Source: Cytophagaceae bacterium
GTDB lineage: Bacteria > Bacteroidota > Bacteroidia > Cytophagales > Spirosomataceae
NCBI GenBank assembly: GCA_027488335.1
Contig: JAIYBU010000178.1
Coordinates: forward strand, 1-64,000
Length of the DNA stretch: 64,000 nt
Direction: 5' to 3'
Positions 16,629 through 26,475 of the stretch are shown here, piece after piece. Both the position numbers and the translations under genes were made by a program. The stretch's first letter is position 1; the number at the start of each line of letters is the position of its first letter. A model generated the notes under the pieces. That model saw nothing but the letters and a program-made list of their open reading frames with translations, made no database searches and was not told the origin of the DNA.

Positions 16629-18098
16629 CTACCTTTCTAATTTAAAATTCTTATCAGTAGCTGGTCGTTTGGGGGCGTTGGCTACCTTCCAGCCAGTTCG
16701 GTACATCCAGTCGGCCATTTTCTTTAGTTTAGGGAAGTTAATATTCTCCACATTATCCTGCGGGGTATGATAATCGGGATGCAAAAGAGTTGTGTACATG
16801 AGTGAAGGAATACCCAAACGTGCATAAGGTAAGTGGTCACTTCTGAAATACCAGCCTTCAATATGCTTTACGTCGTCCCAAGTATAATCTAATTTAAAAT
16901 TAGGGCCTTCTTTATTAGCTTCTAAAGTCATATTTATTAATTCTTCCGAATTTCTATGTGGCGGAAGAGCTCCAAGAACCGTCGCACTATCAATATGGTT
17001 TCTTCCAATCATATCACCATTTAACACAGCTACGATATTGCCAATCGGCACCGTTGGATGAGCAGAATAATACCTTGAGCCAAGAAGTCCTCTTTCTTCA
17101 GCTCCGTGAATGACAAATAATACAGAACGTTTGGCTGGATTTTTTACAAATGCTCTTGCATTGCTGAGCATAGCTACATTTACGCTACCATTGTCATCAG
17201 CACCATAGCATATCGAATCTCCTTTGATTTCATTACGCACTCCATGAGCATCGGTATGGCCGCTATAAAGCAAGTATTCCGATTTTAAATTAGCGTCCGT
17301 TCCTTCTATTTTACCAATAATATTTACCGAAGGATAAGCGTATTTCGACACCACAATATTAGCTTTCAAAGTTGCCGAGTTACCTTCCAAATCTTTCTTC
17401 GAACCTTTGTGCAACCATAAAACAGGCACAGTTGTAGTTAAATTTACATTTGCTCCACCATCAATGTCATAATTACCTCTTTTAAAATTTTCATTGGCAT
17501 CTTTCCATGCGTTTTCGGCGGTATCATCAGCAATAAAAATGATGGCGGCTGCTCCTCTTCTGACCAAAGCTGCACCGTATTTGGTATAAATATATCGGCT
17601 GTAACGCCAAGTAGGGAGCGAAACATTGAGGCTTATACCTTTTGGATTGGCTTCGAGGGCTATAATTTTCCCTTTGACATTCAGAGAATTAGTATCTATT
17701 TCTGTGGCATTTCCTAAATAGGTAATTACTCCGTTTAAAGTTGTATTGGCCATTTGAGCAATAGAAACATCTTGCCAGAGCGTCAGTTTTTTGTTGTTTA
17801 GTTCGATACTTGTTTGCTCAGAAATTTGATTTCTCCACAGCGTAAAAAACTGAAAGTACGTACCATCATCGCCCGCTGGTTTCAGGCCAATGGCTAGGTA
17901 CTTTTCGCCCAGCCACATGGCAGCTTTTAGTTCGTCGAGTGTTCCTGCGGAACGACCTTTAAAATTTACTCCAGCCAGTGCCTCTAAGTCGCTTTTTAAA
18001 TCTGATTCTTTGATTTGGTTAAGAGCAGGTGGAAGATTTTGAGCAAGAATCGGACTGCTTATAATAAGAAATACCCAAAATAAAATTTTATTTTGCAT
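16629..18098 (-). CDS. Secreted M28-family zinc aminopeptidase
   Basis: This 489-residue exported peptidase begins with a signal peptide (MQNKILFWVFLIISSPILAQ). A PA-type insertion domain lies in the first half. The co-catalytic zinc ligands of family M28 are visible in order: SGHTDAHG (His and Asp), GADDNGS (the bridging Asp), HGAEERGLLGS (catalytic Glu and a Glu ligand), the NGDMIG Asp, and HPDYHTPQDN near the end. By family it removes N-terminal amino acids from peptides in the periplasm or outside the cell. It stands alone, facing metG. Confidence 0.88.
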   Translation of the reverse strand: MQNKILFWVFLIISSPILAQNLPPALNQIKESDLKSDLEALAGVNFKGRSAGTLDELKAAMWLGEKYLAIGLKPAGDDGTYFQFFTLWRNQISEQTSIELNNKKLTLWQDVSIAQMANTTLNGVITYLGNATEIDTNSLNVKGKIIALEANPKGISLNVSLPTWRYSRYIYTKYGAALVRRGAAAIIFIADDTAENAWKDANENFKRGNYDIDGGANVNLTTTVPVLWLHKGSKKDLEGNSATLKANIVVSKYAYPSVNIIGKIEGTDANLKSEYLLYSGHTDAHGVRNEIKGDSICYGADDNGSVNVAMLSNARAFVKNPAKRSVLFVIHGAEERGLLGSRYYSAHPTVPIGNIVAVLNGDMIGRNHIDSATVLGALPPHRNSEELINMTLEANKEGPNFKLDYTWDDVKHIEGWYFRSDHLPYARLGIPSLMYTTLLHPDYHTPQDNVENINFPKLKKMADWMYRTGWKVANAPKRPATDKNFKLER

Positions 18099-18236
18099 AA
18101 TAAATAGAGATTGAGTTTACTAATGAGAAATGATATTTGATGGAATTTCAAACCCATAAATATACAAAACTGTTGCGAATTCGAGATAAAAAACAATATA
18201 AACTAATTTTGTAAGAATCTGTACTCGAAAATAGCA

Positions 18237-18277
18237 ACGGTGGCATTGGATGCATTCAGCGTGACAAAACGCTGAGT
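18237..18277. repeat. Hairpin with a GC-rich flank between the M28 and Uma2-like genes
   Basis: ATTCAGCGT (18254-18262) pairs with ACGCTGAGT (18269-18277) with one G-T. The 5' side carries ACGGTGGCATTGG (18237-18249), which resembles the GGCGGCATT inserts at 11665 and 48069. Nothing else gene-like is seen in 18099-18385 apart from the terminator at 18327. Confidence 0.4.
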
Positions 18278-18326
18278 AAGAGAAAGTTTCAGTTTGCTAT
18301 TCTTTTTCTTCTAAAATTTCACTCAT

Positions 18327-18357
18327 AAAAAAGCCCTTCCTTGATTTTAGGAAGGGC
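18327..18357 (-). terminator. Terminator of the Uma2-like gene
   Basis: On the minus strand GCCCTTCCT pairs with AGGAAGGGC, followed by six T, 29 bases after the stop codon. Confidence 0.8.
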
Positions 18358-18385
18358 AGATATAAGTAGTTTTTCACCCTTATTC

Positions 18386-19003
18386 CTATGCAAAAGGTGA
18401 GCCTTTTTTACGTAAATATTCGCCGATATTAAAGATTATTCCGTCGAAAACCTCAATATCTTTATTCCAGTCTTTTACTTGCCAATCTTCGTTTCTGGTA
18501 GCTACTGTTACTTTTTTTGATTTAGTTGTAATCCAGATTACTTTTTCTACACCAAAATTCAATAGTTTTTGCGTTTTATTGAAAATATAACTATCAATTT
18601 CTAAACCAGGTGCTTCGATGTTAATATCCACTTCGATGGCCACTTTGGATGGAACGGTTGCGTAATGTTCGTCAATCGCTTCAATGGGTAACACATTATT
18701 TTCAAAAACAAGAATATCTCCTGCTAAATTATTGTATTTATTCAGATGAATTCCTGTTTCACTTGATAGAAGGGTGTACTTTTCTTCATCTACCTTTTTT
18801 CCAAGTAAAATGATTAAATGCGTAATAATAAGTGATTGAAGCGTACTTGAACCCATAATTTCAGCAAAAGTTTTTGTTCCATTTAATACTTCTTTATACC
18901 CTTTATAATAGACAGGTTTTCCATCCATTACTTCATGTATTAAGTAGTCAGGCACTTTTGGAGCTGATTTTCTAACTATCTGTGGTGATTTTGTTACAAC
19001 CAT
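18386..19003 (-). CDS. Uma2-family (DUF820) PD-(D/E)XK endonuclease-like protein
   Basis: This 205-residue protein belongs to the Uma2 family, restriction-endonuclease-fold proteins of unknown biological role that often occur in many copies. Recognisable parts are the HEVMDGKPVYYKGYKEVLNG N-terminus, AGDILVFEN (the Asp position), VAIEVDINIE (the E-x-D position where ExK is usual) and NFGVEKVIWITTKSKKV. The gene has its own terminator and no restriction-modification partner nearby. Because the third catalytic residue appears to be Asp rather than Lys or Gln, nuclease activity is uncertain. Confidence 0.7.
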   Translation of the reverse strand: MVVTKSPQIVRKSAPKVPDYLIHEVMDGKPVYYKGYKEVLNGTKTFAEIMGSSTLQSLIITHLIILLGKKVDEEKYTLLSSETGIHLNKYNNLAGDILVFENNVLPIEAIDEHYATVPSKVAIEVDINIEAPGLEIDSYIFNKTQKLLNFGVEKVIWITTKSKKVTVATRNEDWQVKDWNKDIEVFDGIIFNIGEYLRKKGSPFA

Positions 19004-19090
19004 TTTCTTCTAAATTTTATTAAATTTAAAAAGTTTTTCACAAATAACCGTCAAAAATAAGATTTCTTTAAGTCAATTTCTGCTGAATGC

Positions 19091-20191
19091 TTATACCCCT
19101 GCTTTCACAAAAGGCAATTTCGTAACTACGCCTTTTAGTAGTTTATCTCTTACTTTGATATACACTTCTGTTCCTACTTTAGCGAATACCGTTGGCACAT
19201 GGCCCATCGCAATTCCTTTTTGTAAAGTCGGCGATTGCGTTCCCGACGTAACTTCCCCAAGTTTATTACCTTCGGCATCACAGATTTCGTAATGACTGCG
19301 AGGAATCCCACGGTCAATCATTTCGATACCTACCAATTTACGTTGTAAACCTGCTTCTTTTTGAGCCTTTAGGTTTTCAGAGTTGATGAAGTTTTTAGTA
19401 AACTTCGTCACCCAACCCAAACCTGCTTCTAATGGCGAATCGGTATCGTTTAGTTCGTGACCGTATAAACAATAACCCATTTCCATACGAAGTGTATCTC
19501 TTGCACCTAAACCAATTGGCTTAATATCAAACTCTGCTCCTGCTTCAAAAATCGCATTCCACATTTTTTCGGCATCTTTATTCCAAACATAAATCTCAAA
19601 TCCACCCGCACCAGTGTAGCCTGTTGCCGAAACAATTACATCATCAATACCCGCTACTGAACCAGCCTTGAAAGTGTAATAATCCATTGCCGATACATCA
19701 ATATCGGTGAGTTTCTGAATTGTAGCTAAAGCTTTCGGACCTTGCACAGCAAACAAACAAAGCTTATCAGAAATATTTTCGAGTTCTACACCAAAGTTGT
19801 TGTTTTGATTGACCCAATTCCAGTCTTTTTCGATATTTGAGGCGTTTACTACTAAATAATATTCGTTTTCGTTCCAACGATAAACCAATAAATCATCTAC
19901 CACACCACCTTCGTTATTTGGGAAATAGGCGTACTGTACTTTTCCATCAAAAAGTGCCAAAACATCGTTTGAAACTATGTATTGCAAAAACTCCGTTGCA
20001 CGTTCACCTCTCACCACAAACTCGCCCATGTGCGACACATCAAAAACACCTACACCATTACGCACACAGTTGTGTTCTTCATTATCAGACGAGTAACGAA
20101 CGGGCATCATAAAGCCACCAAAAGGCACCATTTTTCCGCCCAGTTTTTCGTGTAAATCATTGAGAGGGATTCTCTTATTCTCTGCTTCCAT
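19091..20191 (-). CDS. gcvT: Aminomethyltransferase, glycine cleavage T protein
   Basis: GcvT moves the methylene group from the aminomethyl-lipoyl H protein to tetrahydrofolate, releasing ammonia. The 366-residue protein begins RIPLNDLHEKLGGKMVPFGG and has GVFDVSHMGE, the conserved YTGAGGFEIY and LGARDTLRMEMGYCLYG, and ends with the small barrel domain (GEVTSGTQSPTLQKGIAMG). Length and motifs are normal. The other glycine cleavage genes are not in the window. The lipoamide dehydrogenase at 58346-59737 could supply the L protein. Confidence 0.95.
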   Translation of the reverse strand: MEAENKRIPLNDLHEKLGGKMVPFGGFMMPVRYSSDNEEHNCVRNGVGVFDVSHMGEFVVRGERATEFLQYIVSNDVLALFDGKVQYAYFPNNEGGVVDDLLVYRWNENEYYLVVNASNIEKDWNWVNQNNNFGVELENISDKLCLFAVQGPKALATIQKLTDIDVSAMDYYTFKAGSVAGIDDVIVSATGYTGAGGFEIYVWNKDAEKMWNAIFEAGAEFDIKPIGLGARDTLRMEMGYCLYGHELNDTDSPLEAGLGWVTKFTKNFINSENLKAQKEAGLQRKLVGIEMIDRGIPRSHYEICDAEGNKLGEVTSGTQSPTLQKGIAMGHVPTVFAKVGTEVYIKVRDKLLKGVVTKLPFVKAGV

Positions 20192-20250
20192 TAAAATTTA
20201 ATAGTTATTGATGAAAAAATATTATTCTTAGCTAAAAATTAAAGGGGTTG

Positions 20251-20319
20251 AAATGTGGGACACCTTGAATGTACCCCACATTTTTCATCTCGCTCGATGA
20301 CAGATTACAAATCTGTCCT
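20251..20319. repeat. Compound hairpins between gcvT and murE, one arm interrupted
   Basis: AAATGTGGG/CCCACATTT (20251-20283) is one stem. GACAGATT/AATCTGTC (20299-20317) is the core of a second stem whose right side continues CTACAAGT. On the left, the expected complement is replaced by CATCTCGCTCGAT (20286-20298), the reverse complement of which contains CGAGCGA, as in the 11665 insert. Confidence 0.5.
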
Positions 20320-20326
20320 ACAAGTA

Positions 20327-21793
20327 TTACTCTCCAAAAGCCTCTTTCAAAACTTCCTTATCATCGAAATGATGCTTTATGCCTTTGACTTCTTGGTAGG
20401 TTTCGTGGCCTTTTCCTGCTACCAAAATAATATCTTCTGGTTTTGCCAGTTTTACGGCCGCCAAAATTGCTTCATGACGGTCTTCGATGATTTGAGTTTT
20501 TTTGAAATGAAGTGAAGGAACGCCTTTTTGCATTTGCTGCAAAATATCCATTGGGTCTTCGTTTCTTGGATTATCCGATGTCAGAATAACTTTATCGCTT
20601 AGTTTACAGGCAATTTCAGCCATAATCGGACGTTTAGTTGCATCTCGATTTCCGCCACAACCTACAACTGTAATGATTTGCGGAACGCCGCCCGTTTGAT
20701 TTCCTTCTCTTAAATCTACGATGGTTTCCAATACATTTTTCAAGGCATCGGGCGTGTGGGCATAATCAACGATTCCGACAATATTATTTTTTGAAACTAC
20801 TTGCTCAAAACGTCCTGCTGGTGGGCGAATATCAGACAATTGTACTAAAACTTCATCAGCATCTTCACCTAATAAAACGGCTGCCCCATAAACCCCTAAC
20901 AAGTTATAAGCATTGAAAGAGCCAATGAGTTTAAACCAAACCTCTTTGTTGTTAATCTCCATTTGTAGTCCAAACAAACCACAAGCCAGTACTTTTCCTT
21001 TGAACGTACCAATATTTTTGAGTGAATATGTCTCTTTTCGTGCTGCGGTATTTTGAATCATTACCTTCCCATTTTTGTCATCAGTATTTACTAACGCAAA
21101 AGCGGTTGCTGGAAGTTGGTCAAAGAAGCCTTTTTTAGCTTTTAGATAATTATCGAATGTTCCATGAAAATCAAGGTGGTCGTGTGTGATATTACTGAAT
21201 ATTCCACCTACAAAATGTAGCCCCGCAATACGTTCTTGCACTACCGAGTGAGAGCTAACTTCCATAAAACAGTAGCTAACGCCTTTTTGGTGCATATCGG
21301 CCAATAATTCATTGATTTTTACCGAATCGGGTGTGGTGTGTGTCGAAGGAATTATATCATCATCTATCTGATTTTGCACCGTGGAAAGCAAGCCACAACG
21401 ATATCCTAATCGGCGGAAAAGCCTAAAAAGTAACGTAGCTATCGAAGTTTTGCCGTTTGTGCCAGTTACACCTACTAATTTGAGTTTTTTAGAGGGATGT
21501 TGATAAAAATTTGCTGCTGCAAAACCCATTGCACGAGCCGAATTTTCGACTTGAATATAAGTAATTTCTTCGTTTAAAGATTCTGGTAAATGTTCGCACA
21601 AAATTGCCGAAGCACCCATTTCAACAGCTTTGTTGATAAACTGATGCCCATCTACTTGCGTACCACCGATAGCCACAAAGAGGCTATCTTTTTCTACCTG
21701 ACGAGAGTCGAATACTATCTTAGTTATTTCAATATCTGTCTTTCCCGAAACCACTTGGAGAGAAATTTTATAAAGAATTTCGCTTAATATCAT
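20327..21793 (-). CDS. murE: UDP-MurNAc-tripeptide synthetase, meso-diaminopimelate-adding (MurE)
   Basis: MurE adds meso-diaminopimelate to UDP-MurNAc-L-Ala-D-Glu in the cytoplasm. The 488-residue protein has the Mur ligase ATP loop GVTGTNGKTS at about 109-118, the STHTTPD substrate stretch and DYAHTPDAL. The signature DNPRNEDP marks diaminopimelate rather than lysine specificity. It stands apart from other mur genes here and is transcribed towards gcvT, with only hairpin repeats between them. Confidence 0.95.
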   Translation of the reverse strand: MILSEILYKISLQVVSGKTDIEITKIVFDSRQVEKDSLFVAIGGTQVDGHQFINKAVEMGASAILCEHLPESLNEEITYIQVENSARAMGFAAANFYQHPSKKLKLVGVTGTNGKTSIATLLFRLFRRLGYRCGLLSTVQNQIDDDIIPSTHTTPDSVKINELLADMHQKGVSYCFMEVSSHSVVQERIAGLHFVGGIFSNITHDHLDFHGTFDNYLKAKKGFFDQLPATAFALVNTDDKNGKVMIQNTAARKETYSLKNIGTFKGKVLACGLFGLQMEINNKEVWFKLIGSFNAYNLLGVYGAAVLLGEDADEVLVQLSDIRPPAGRFEQVVSKNNIVGIVDYAHTPDALKNVLETIVDLREGNQTGGVPQIITVVGCGGNRDATKRPIMAEIACKLSDKVILTSDNPRNEDPMDILQQMQKGVPSLHFKKTQIIEDRHEAILAAVKLAKPEDIILVAGKGHETYQEVKGIKHHFDDKEVLKEAFGE

Positions 21794-21984
21794 TGTTAAT
21801 AATTGTTTGTATTAAGTGTATTTTTGTTGATGTTGAATGTTTCTACCGCTAAAATGCCCCTTAAATAAGCAAATGCTGGCTTAGTTTTTTATATTGTTGG
21901 CAAGTTATTCAAAAAAACGTTTACCATCAAACGAACTATTTAAGCACATCAACTTGCCCTCATTTTATTCAAACAATTTTATTG

Positions 21985-21992
21985 TACTTTTG
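21985..21992 (+). promoter_or_regulatory. -7 element for the methyltransferase gene
   Basis: TACTTTTG matches TAnnTTTG, 31 bases before the ATG at 22024. The rest of the 230-bp divergent gap (21794-22023) shows nothing else definite. Confidence 0.45.
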
Positions 21993-22023
21993 GCAAAATT
22001 TATTTTAACTTTTTTTCAAAATC

Positions 22024-22818
22024 ATGAGTCAATCCCATCAAACACGGGCAGAAATGCCACAAGGGGCAAATAAAGTTCTTGACCGCCGCAACATCGAAAA
22101 TAGTTATTCGAGCCTACTCGGACTGCTGAAAGATGAGCTGTCGGTGTTTGATGTAGGTTGCGGGTCAGGTGGAATCACGGCCGATATTGCTCAACGTACC
22201 AGCGGAAAGGTAGTCGGCATTGATTTTAGCGAACATTTGATTGAGCTGGCTCAAAAAAACTATATACAACTCCCAAATTTAAGCTTTGAAGTAGCCAATA
22301 TCAATGAGTATGTTTCGGCTGAAAAATTTGATTTAGTGATTGCAGCCCGAACGTTACAGTGGGTAAATAACCCTGCGGAAGTTGTGCAAAAAATGGTCGG
22401 TTTATTGAAAAAAGGCGGAAAAATATCAATCAACGACTATAATCATCTAAAAGTTGAATGGTCGCCCACTCCGCCGAAATCCATGTTAGATTTTTATGAA
22501 GCATTTCTCAATTGGCGACACGATGCAGGTTTTGATAACGAAATTGCCGATAATCTAACAAAAATCTACAAAAAGACAGGTTTAACATTGATAAACGTCG
22601 TGCCACAACACGAAGTAAGTACAAAAGGAGAAGATGAGTTTGCTGCAGCCGTCAGAATTTGGAGTATCGTGGCCGAAACTCGTGGAAAACAAGTGGTAGC
22701 AGATGGCTACTGCTCAGAAGAATTACGCCTACAAGCCATTGAAGAATACGATGCTTGGATTGCTAATGAAGCTCAAAACATGACGCTTTATTTGTTGGCG
22801 GTAGAAGGGCAGATTTAA
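22024..22818 (+). CDS. Class I SAM-dependent methyltransferase
   Basis: This 264-residue Rossmann-fold methyltransferase has motif I VFDVGCGSGGITADI at about 41-55, an acidic end to strand two (VVGIDFSEH) and the post-I motif with AARTLQWVNNPAEVV, typical of the UbiE/Tam-like subgroup. The C-terminal third is a helical lid. The acceptor is unknown; relatives methylate small molecules. The gene stands alone behind a -7 element and is followed by a hairpin that carries a GC-rich insert. Confidence 0.8.
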   Translation: MSQSHQTRAEMPQGANKVLDRRNIENSYSSLLGLLKDELSVFDVGCGSGGITADIAQRTSGKVVGIDFSEHLIELAQKNYIQLPNLSFEVANINEYVSAEKFDLVIAARTLQWVNNPAEVVQKMVGLLKKGGKISINDYNHLKVEWSPTPPKSMLDFYEAFLNWRHDAGFDNEIADNLTKIYKKTGLTLINVVPQHEVSTKGEDEFAAAVRIWSIVAETRGKQVVADGYCSEELRLQAIEEYDAWIANEAQNMTLYLLAVEGQI

Positions 22819-22828
22819 TTAAAAATAC

Positions 22829-22879
22829 AGGCATAAAAATTGGGGCTTCGACTTCGCTCAGCCACCGATTTTTATGCCT
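22829..22879. repeat. Hairpin with a 21-bp GC-rich insert (CTTCGACTTCGCTCAG type)
   Basis: AGGCATAAAAATTGG (22829-22843) pairs with CCGATTTTTATGCCT (22865-22879). The loop is GC-rich and contains CTTCGACTTCGCTCAGCCA. It lies between the convergent methyltransferase and argD genes and may also terminate both. The TCGCTCAGCCA end is shared with the hairpin at 58271-58331, whose stem is unrelated. Confidence 0.7.
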
Positions 22880-22907
22880 TTGATTTCATTATAAAGCTTA
22901 TTTTGTA

Positions 22908-24035
22908 CTACACATTCGCCAGCACTTTCTTCAAAGCATCTAAGAAAATATCTGCTTCTTTGGTTGTTACGGCCAAACTTGGCAATAGACGCATCGTATG
23001 ATTGCCCGCAACACCCGTGAAAATTTTATGGTCGAATAACAATGAATTTCTGATTGGTCCAACTGGTTTTTCAAACTCAATTCCTATCATTAGGCCTTGT
23101 CCACGTAGTTCTTTGATTCCTGTCATTCCTTTGAGGTTTTCCATGAAATAATCACCAACAGTAGCTGCGTTTTGAATCAATTTTTCTTTTTTCATTATAT
23201 CCAAAACAGCATTGGCGGCCGTACAAGCCAAATGATTTCCACCGAAAGTTGTACCTAATAGACCATGTTTTGCCTGGAATTTTGGCGAAATTAATATCGC
23301 ACCAATCGGAAACCCATTTCCCATTCCTTTGGCGGTTGAGATAATATCAGGTTTTACACCACTATGCTGGAAAGTAAAGAATTTTCCCGAACGACCATAA
23401 CCACATTGAACGGAATCATGAATAAAAATTGCCCCAGTTTTATCGCAAGCCTTGCGAATGGCTTTCATAAATTCATCAGTCGCAACGTTGATTCCACCCA
23501 CACCTTGAATACCCTCCACGATTACCGCACAAGTTTCGTTATCAATGGCTTTTTTGACTGCTTCAACGTCATTATATGGTAGAATCTGAACGTGGTCAGC
23601 AAAGTTAATAGGTGCTTGAATCGATGGATTATCAGTTACAGCAACCGCTGCCGATGTACGCCCATGAAAACCTTTCGAGAAAGCAATTACTTTCTTTCTT
23701 CCATTATAAAAAGACGCCAATTTCAAGGCATTTTCATTGGCTTCTGCCCCCGAATTAACCAAAAACAAAGAATAATCTTTCAAACCCGAAAGTTTACCCA
23801 ATTTATCAGCCAATTCTTCTTGAGAAGGAATTTTTACAGAATTTGAGTAAAAACCGATATTTTTAAGCTGTTGAGTTAGTTTTCGTACATAATATGGGTG
23901 TGTATGCCCAACCGAAATAACGGCGTGACCACCATAAAGGTCAAGATATTCTTGTCCGTTCTTGTCCCAAAGATAAGAACCTTGAGCTTTTACAGGCTCG
24001 ATGTCGTAAAGAGGATATACGTTAAAAAGAGTCAT
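22908..24035 (-). CDS. argD: Acetylornithine-type aminotransferase (ArgD-like)
   Basis: This is a class III PLP aminotransferase of 375 residues. It probably converts N-acyl-glutamate semialdehyde to N-acylornithine in arginine synthesis. YGGHAVISVGHTHP lies near the N-terminus, VNSGAEANENALKLA near 98-112, the cofactor Asp is in HDSVQCGYGRSG, and the Schiff-base lysine is in STAKGMGNGFPIGA. Members of this phylum often use succinylated intermediates, so the acyl group cannot be assigned. No other arg genes are in the window. Confidence 0.85.
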   Translation of the reverse strand: MTLFNVYPLYDIEPVKAQGSYLWDKNGQEYLDLYGGHAVISVGHTHPYYVRKLTQQLKNIGFYSNSVKIPSQEELADKLGKLSGLKDYSLFLVNSGAEANENALKLASFYNGRKKVIAFSKGFHGRTSAAVAVTDNPSIQAPINFADHVQILPYNDVEAVKKAIDNETCAVIVEGIQGVGGINVATDEFMKAIRKACDKTGAIFIHDSVQCGYGRSGKFFTFQHSGVKPDIISTAKGMGNGFPIGAILISPKFQAKHGLLGTTFGGNHLACTAANAVLDIMKKEKLIQNAATVGDYFMENLKGMTGIKELRGQGLMIGIEFEKPVGPIRNSLLFDHKIFTGVAGNHTMRLLPSLAVTTKEADIFLDALKKVLANV

Positions 24036-24129
24036 TATTTTATAGTCGAAAGTAAACTATAGACAGTGTTCTGCCCCATAGTAAAAATTTAAAATTCGAT
24101 GATTTTATATCAATGTTGACTGTGGACTT

Positions 24130-25362
24130 TTATTTCAATTGTTCAGCCAATTTATTGATACTTGTTTCGATAGAAGCTACCACTTTTTTGAGATTCGGGT
24201 CGGTTACTTTAGCTTTTGCGATAGTGATGCTGGTTTTGGCAGCAGTAATATCCTTCTTTGCATTGGCTAAATCACCCGATTTCTGGTACAAGCGAGCAGA
24301 TTCGTAGTTAAGATTAGCTATCTCTTGCTCTGTTTTGAGTTGTGGTCGAGCAGAAGATAGCCATCGTCGGACTTCAGCTGCGAACTTCCCATCGGGGAAA
24401 GTATTGTTGTAGAATGTAACGTAATAAACCAATAATTGTGGTTGGGTTTGGGCATTGACTAAACTTTTCAGGAAATTAAATGCTACCTCTTGCCCTTTTT
24501 CACGAAGCAAAGCAGGGCATTCAATTTGCCAAGTATTGGCCGTAACGTAAGGCCCAGCACCAAGCAATTCCATGTAACCTTTCAATTTATTTACTTTCGC
24601 CAACGAATAAGTAGCGGCTTTGGGCGAAAAAATCTCTACTTGTAATAATCGTCCGAGTGCGTTTCCTTCTTGCCCTGCGTGACCTTCTTCGGCTTCATAT
24701 TTTCCGCCAATAGCCAAATTATTCAACCAAAACTGCGAAAAACCATTTTCCAAATCCATGATACACTTCTTCATGATGGCCCAACTGAATTTATCGCCCA
24801 GTTGCTCTTTCGGATAAGCCGCATAAAGTGCATTAGCTACTTCCTTATTTTTTAGTGTATCTTGCGTAATACGTAAATAATACGCCAAACCAACCATTGT
24901 ATTGATGTCTCTATCGCCAGCTTGAAATTTCTTCCAAAAACCACCTGTTTGTTGATTAGGGTCGAGAGCGGTTTGAGCGTGCTTGATGAAGTCTTTTGGG
25001 GTATTAGTTGGGTCGGTGTTATGAATCAGGTTTTGGTCTTTATCGAAATAGAAGAACAAGGGAAAACCGGGTAAAAAGATATTCTTTTTGTTCAAAAAAG
25101 CCACTTGTTTGGCATCTTCAACGTTGAGTTTGAAACTTACAAAATTTTGGTTGTAGAATTTCCCTACTTCGGCATTTTTGAGCGTTGGCTCTAAACTCAT
25201 ACAAATGGGGCAATGTGGCGAATAACACTCCACAAAAACATTCTTCCCCGAAGCCTTTGCTTTCTGAAAAGCGGCTTCAATAGTAGGTTCAAACGCTATG
25301 CCTTGTGCAAACGCAAAATTGATGATGAGAAGAAAACTGCCAAGCAAAAATGTCTTTTTCAT
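24130..25362 (-). CDS. Exported thioredoxin-fold protein
   Basis: This 410-residue protein starts with a signal peptide (MKKTFLLGSFLLIINFAFA). A thioredoxin-like domain covers about residues 25-135, with VFVECYSPHCPICMSLEPT holding a CPIC redox motif in place of CGPC. The remaining 270 residues look helical and repeat-like (LANAKKDITAAKTS near the end) and resemble the C-terminal halves of periplasmic thioredoxin-family proteins in this phylum. It may reduce or shuffle disulfides outside the cytoplasm. The partner is unknown. The gene is monocistronic. Confidence 0.7.
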   Translation of the reverse strand: MKKTFLLGSFLLIINFAFAQGIAFEPTIEAAFQKAKASGKNVFVECYSPHCPICMSLEPTLKNAEVGKFYNQNFVSFKLNVEDAKQVAFLNKKNIFLPGFPLFFYFDKDQNLIHNTDPTNTPKDFIKHAQTALDPNQQTGGFWKKFQAGDRDINTMVGLAYYLRITQDTLKNKEVANALYAAYPKEQLGDKFSWAIMKKCIMDLENGFSQFWLNNLAIGGKYEAEEGHAGQEGNALGRLLQVEIFSPKAATYSLAKVNKLKGYMELLGAGPYVTANTWQIECPALLREKGQEVAFNFLKSLVNAQTQPQLLVYYVTFYNNTFPDGKFAAEVRRWLSSARPQLKTEQEIANLNYESARLYQKSGDLANAKKDITAAKTSITIAKAKVTDPNLKKVVASIETSINKLAEQLK

Positions 25363-25484
25363 GTTTTTTTGATATTTTGAACAGCAAATTAGTCGATTTT
25401 TGAGCGAAAATGCTTTATAATTACCATTCTTTAACAGGTTATTAACAGCAATTATAACAAAAAACCACAGGTTCGTTCCACAAA

Positions 25485-26255
25485 TCAGTTATTTAATTTC
25501 ACGAAACCACCATCAATCAAATAATCGCAGCCTGTAATAAACGCTGCCTCGTCGGAGCAAAGATACACTGCCAGTGAGCCAATTTCTTCGGGCTTTGCCA
25601 TTCGTCCGATTGGTTGAGTTTTTGAAAGTTTATCAAACATTTCCTTTTCTTTGCCAGGGTAAGTTTTCTTCAAGAAACCATCCACAAATGGCGTATGCAC
25701 ACGAGCAGGCGAAAGGCTATTGCAACGAATATTATATTTGAGATAATCTTTTGCCACTTGCAAAGTCATCGTATAAACCGCTCCTTTCGACATCGAATAA
25801 GCAAATCTATCAGGAATACCGACCGTTGCTGCAATCGAAGCTACATTTAGAATTACGCCACCACGGTCTTTCATGTAAGGAATAACTGAATGAAGACAAT
25901 TATAAGTTCCTTTCACGTTTACATTGTAAATTCGGTCTAAATCTTCTTCCGTAGTAGATTCTACTGTTCCGACGTGGGCGATTCCTGCATTATTCACCAA
26001 GATATCAATCGCATTTTCTTTCGCTATTTTATCAATAACTTTCTTGACTTCTTTCTGCTTCGAGACATCTACTTTATGAAAATACGCTTCTCCGCCATTG
26101 GCATTGATGAGGTCGGCTTCACGCTCGGCTTGGTTGATGTTTAATTCCAAAATATGTACGGCCGCCCCTTGTTGGGCAAAAAGTCGAGAAATAGAAAGTC
26201 CGATACCACTTGCACCACCTGTTACGATAGCCACTTTATTGTCAAGACGAAACAT
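25485..26255 (-). CDS. SDR-family NAD(P)-dependent oxidoreductase
   Basis: This is a classical short-chain dehydrogenase of 256 residues. The cofactor loop TGGASGIG is at about 12-19, NNAG follows near residue 89, the catalytic Ser is in NVASIA, and YSMSKGA holds the Tyr-x-x-x-Lys pair. The C-terminus (GCDYLIDGGFV) is standard. It is divergent from the altronate dehydratase-like gene, so it may act on a sugar or sugar acid in the same pathway. That link is only positional. Confidence 0.8.
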   Translation of the reverse strand: MFRLDNKVAIVTGGASGIGLSISRLFAQQGAAVHILELNINQAEREADLINANGGEAYFHKVDVSKQKEVKKVIDKIAKENAIDILVNNAGIAHVGTVESTTEEDLDRIYNVNVKGTYNCLHSVIPYMKDRGGVILNVASIAATVGIPDRFAYSMSKGAVYTMTLQVAKDYLKYNIRCNSLSPARVHTPFVDGFLKKTYPGKEKEMFDKLSKTQPIGRMAKPEEIGSLAVYLCSDEAAFITGCDYLIDGGFVKLNN

Positions 26256-26475
26256 GTTTATTATTTATTTAGATTTGTTTCAAATGGTTTAGAAATCATT
26301 GTTGATAGGCTGTTGAACCATGTGCAACCAAAACACCAACAATGCAACAATTTTCAACCTTATGTTTTTGTGAAAAATAACTTAATTCTAATATTTTTTT
26401 GATATTTGGGCTAAAAACAGCACTTTTCCCCTTCAAAATTACTTGTCAATTCTGGAACAAAAAATAAATTGCAAC

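Noticed and set aside
18204-18211. TAATTTTG on the plus strand as a promoter
   Set aside because: No plus-strand gene follows; both neighbouring genes are on the minus strand.
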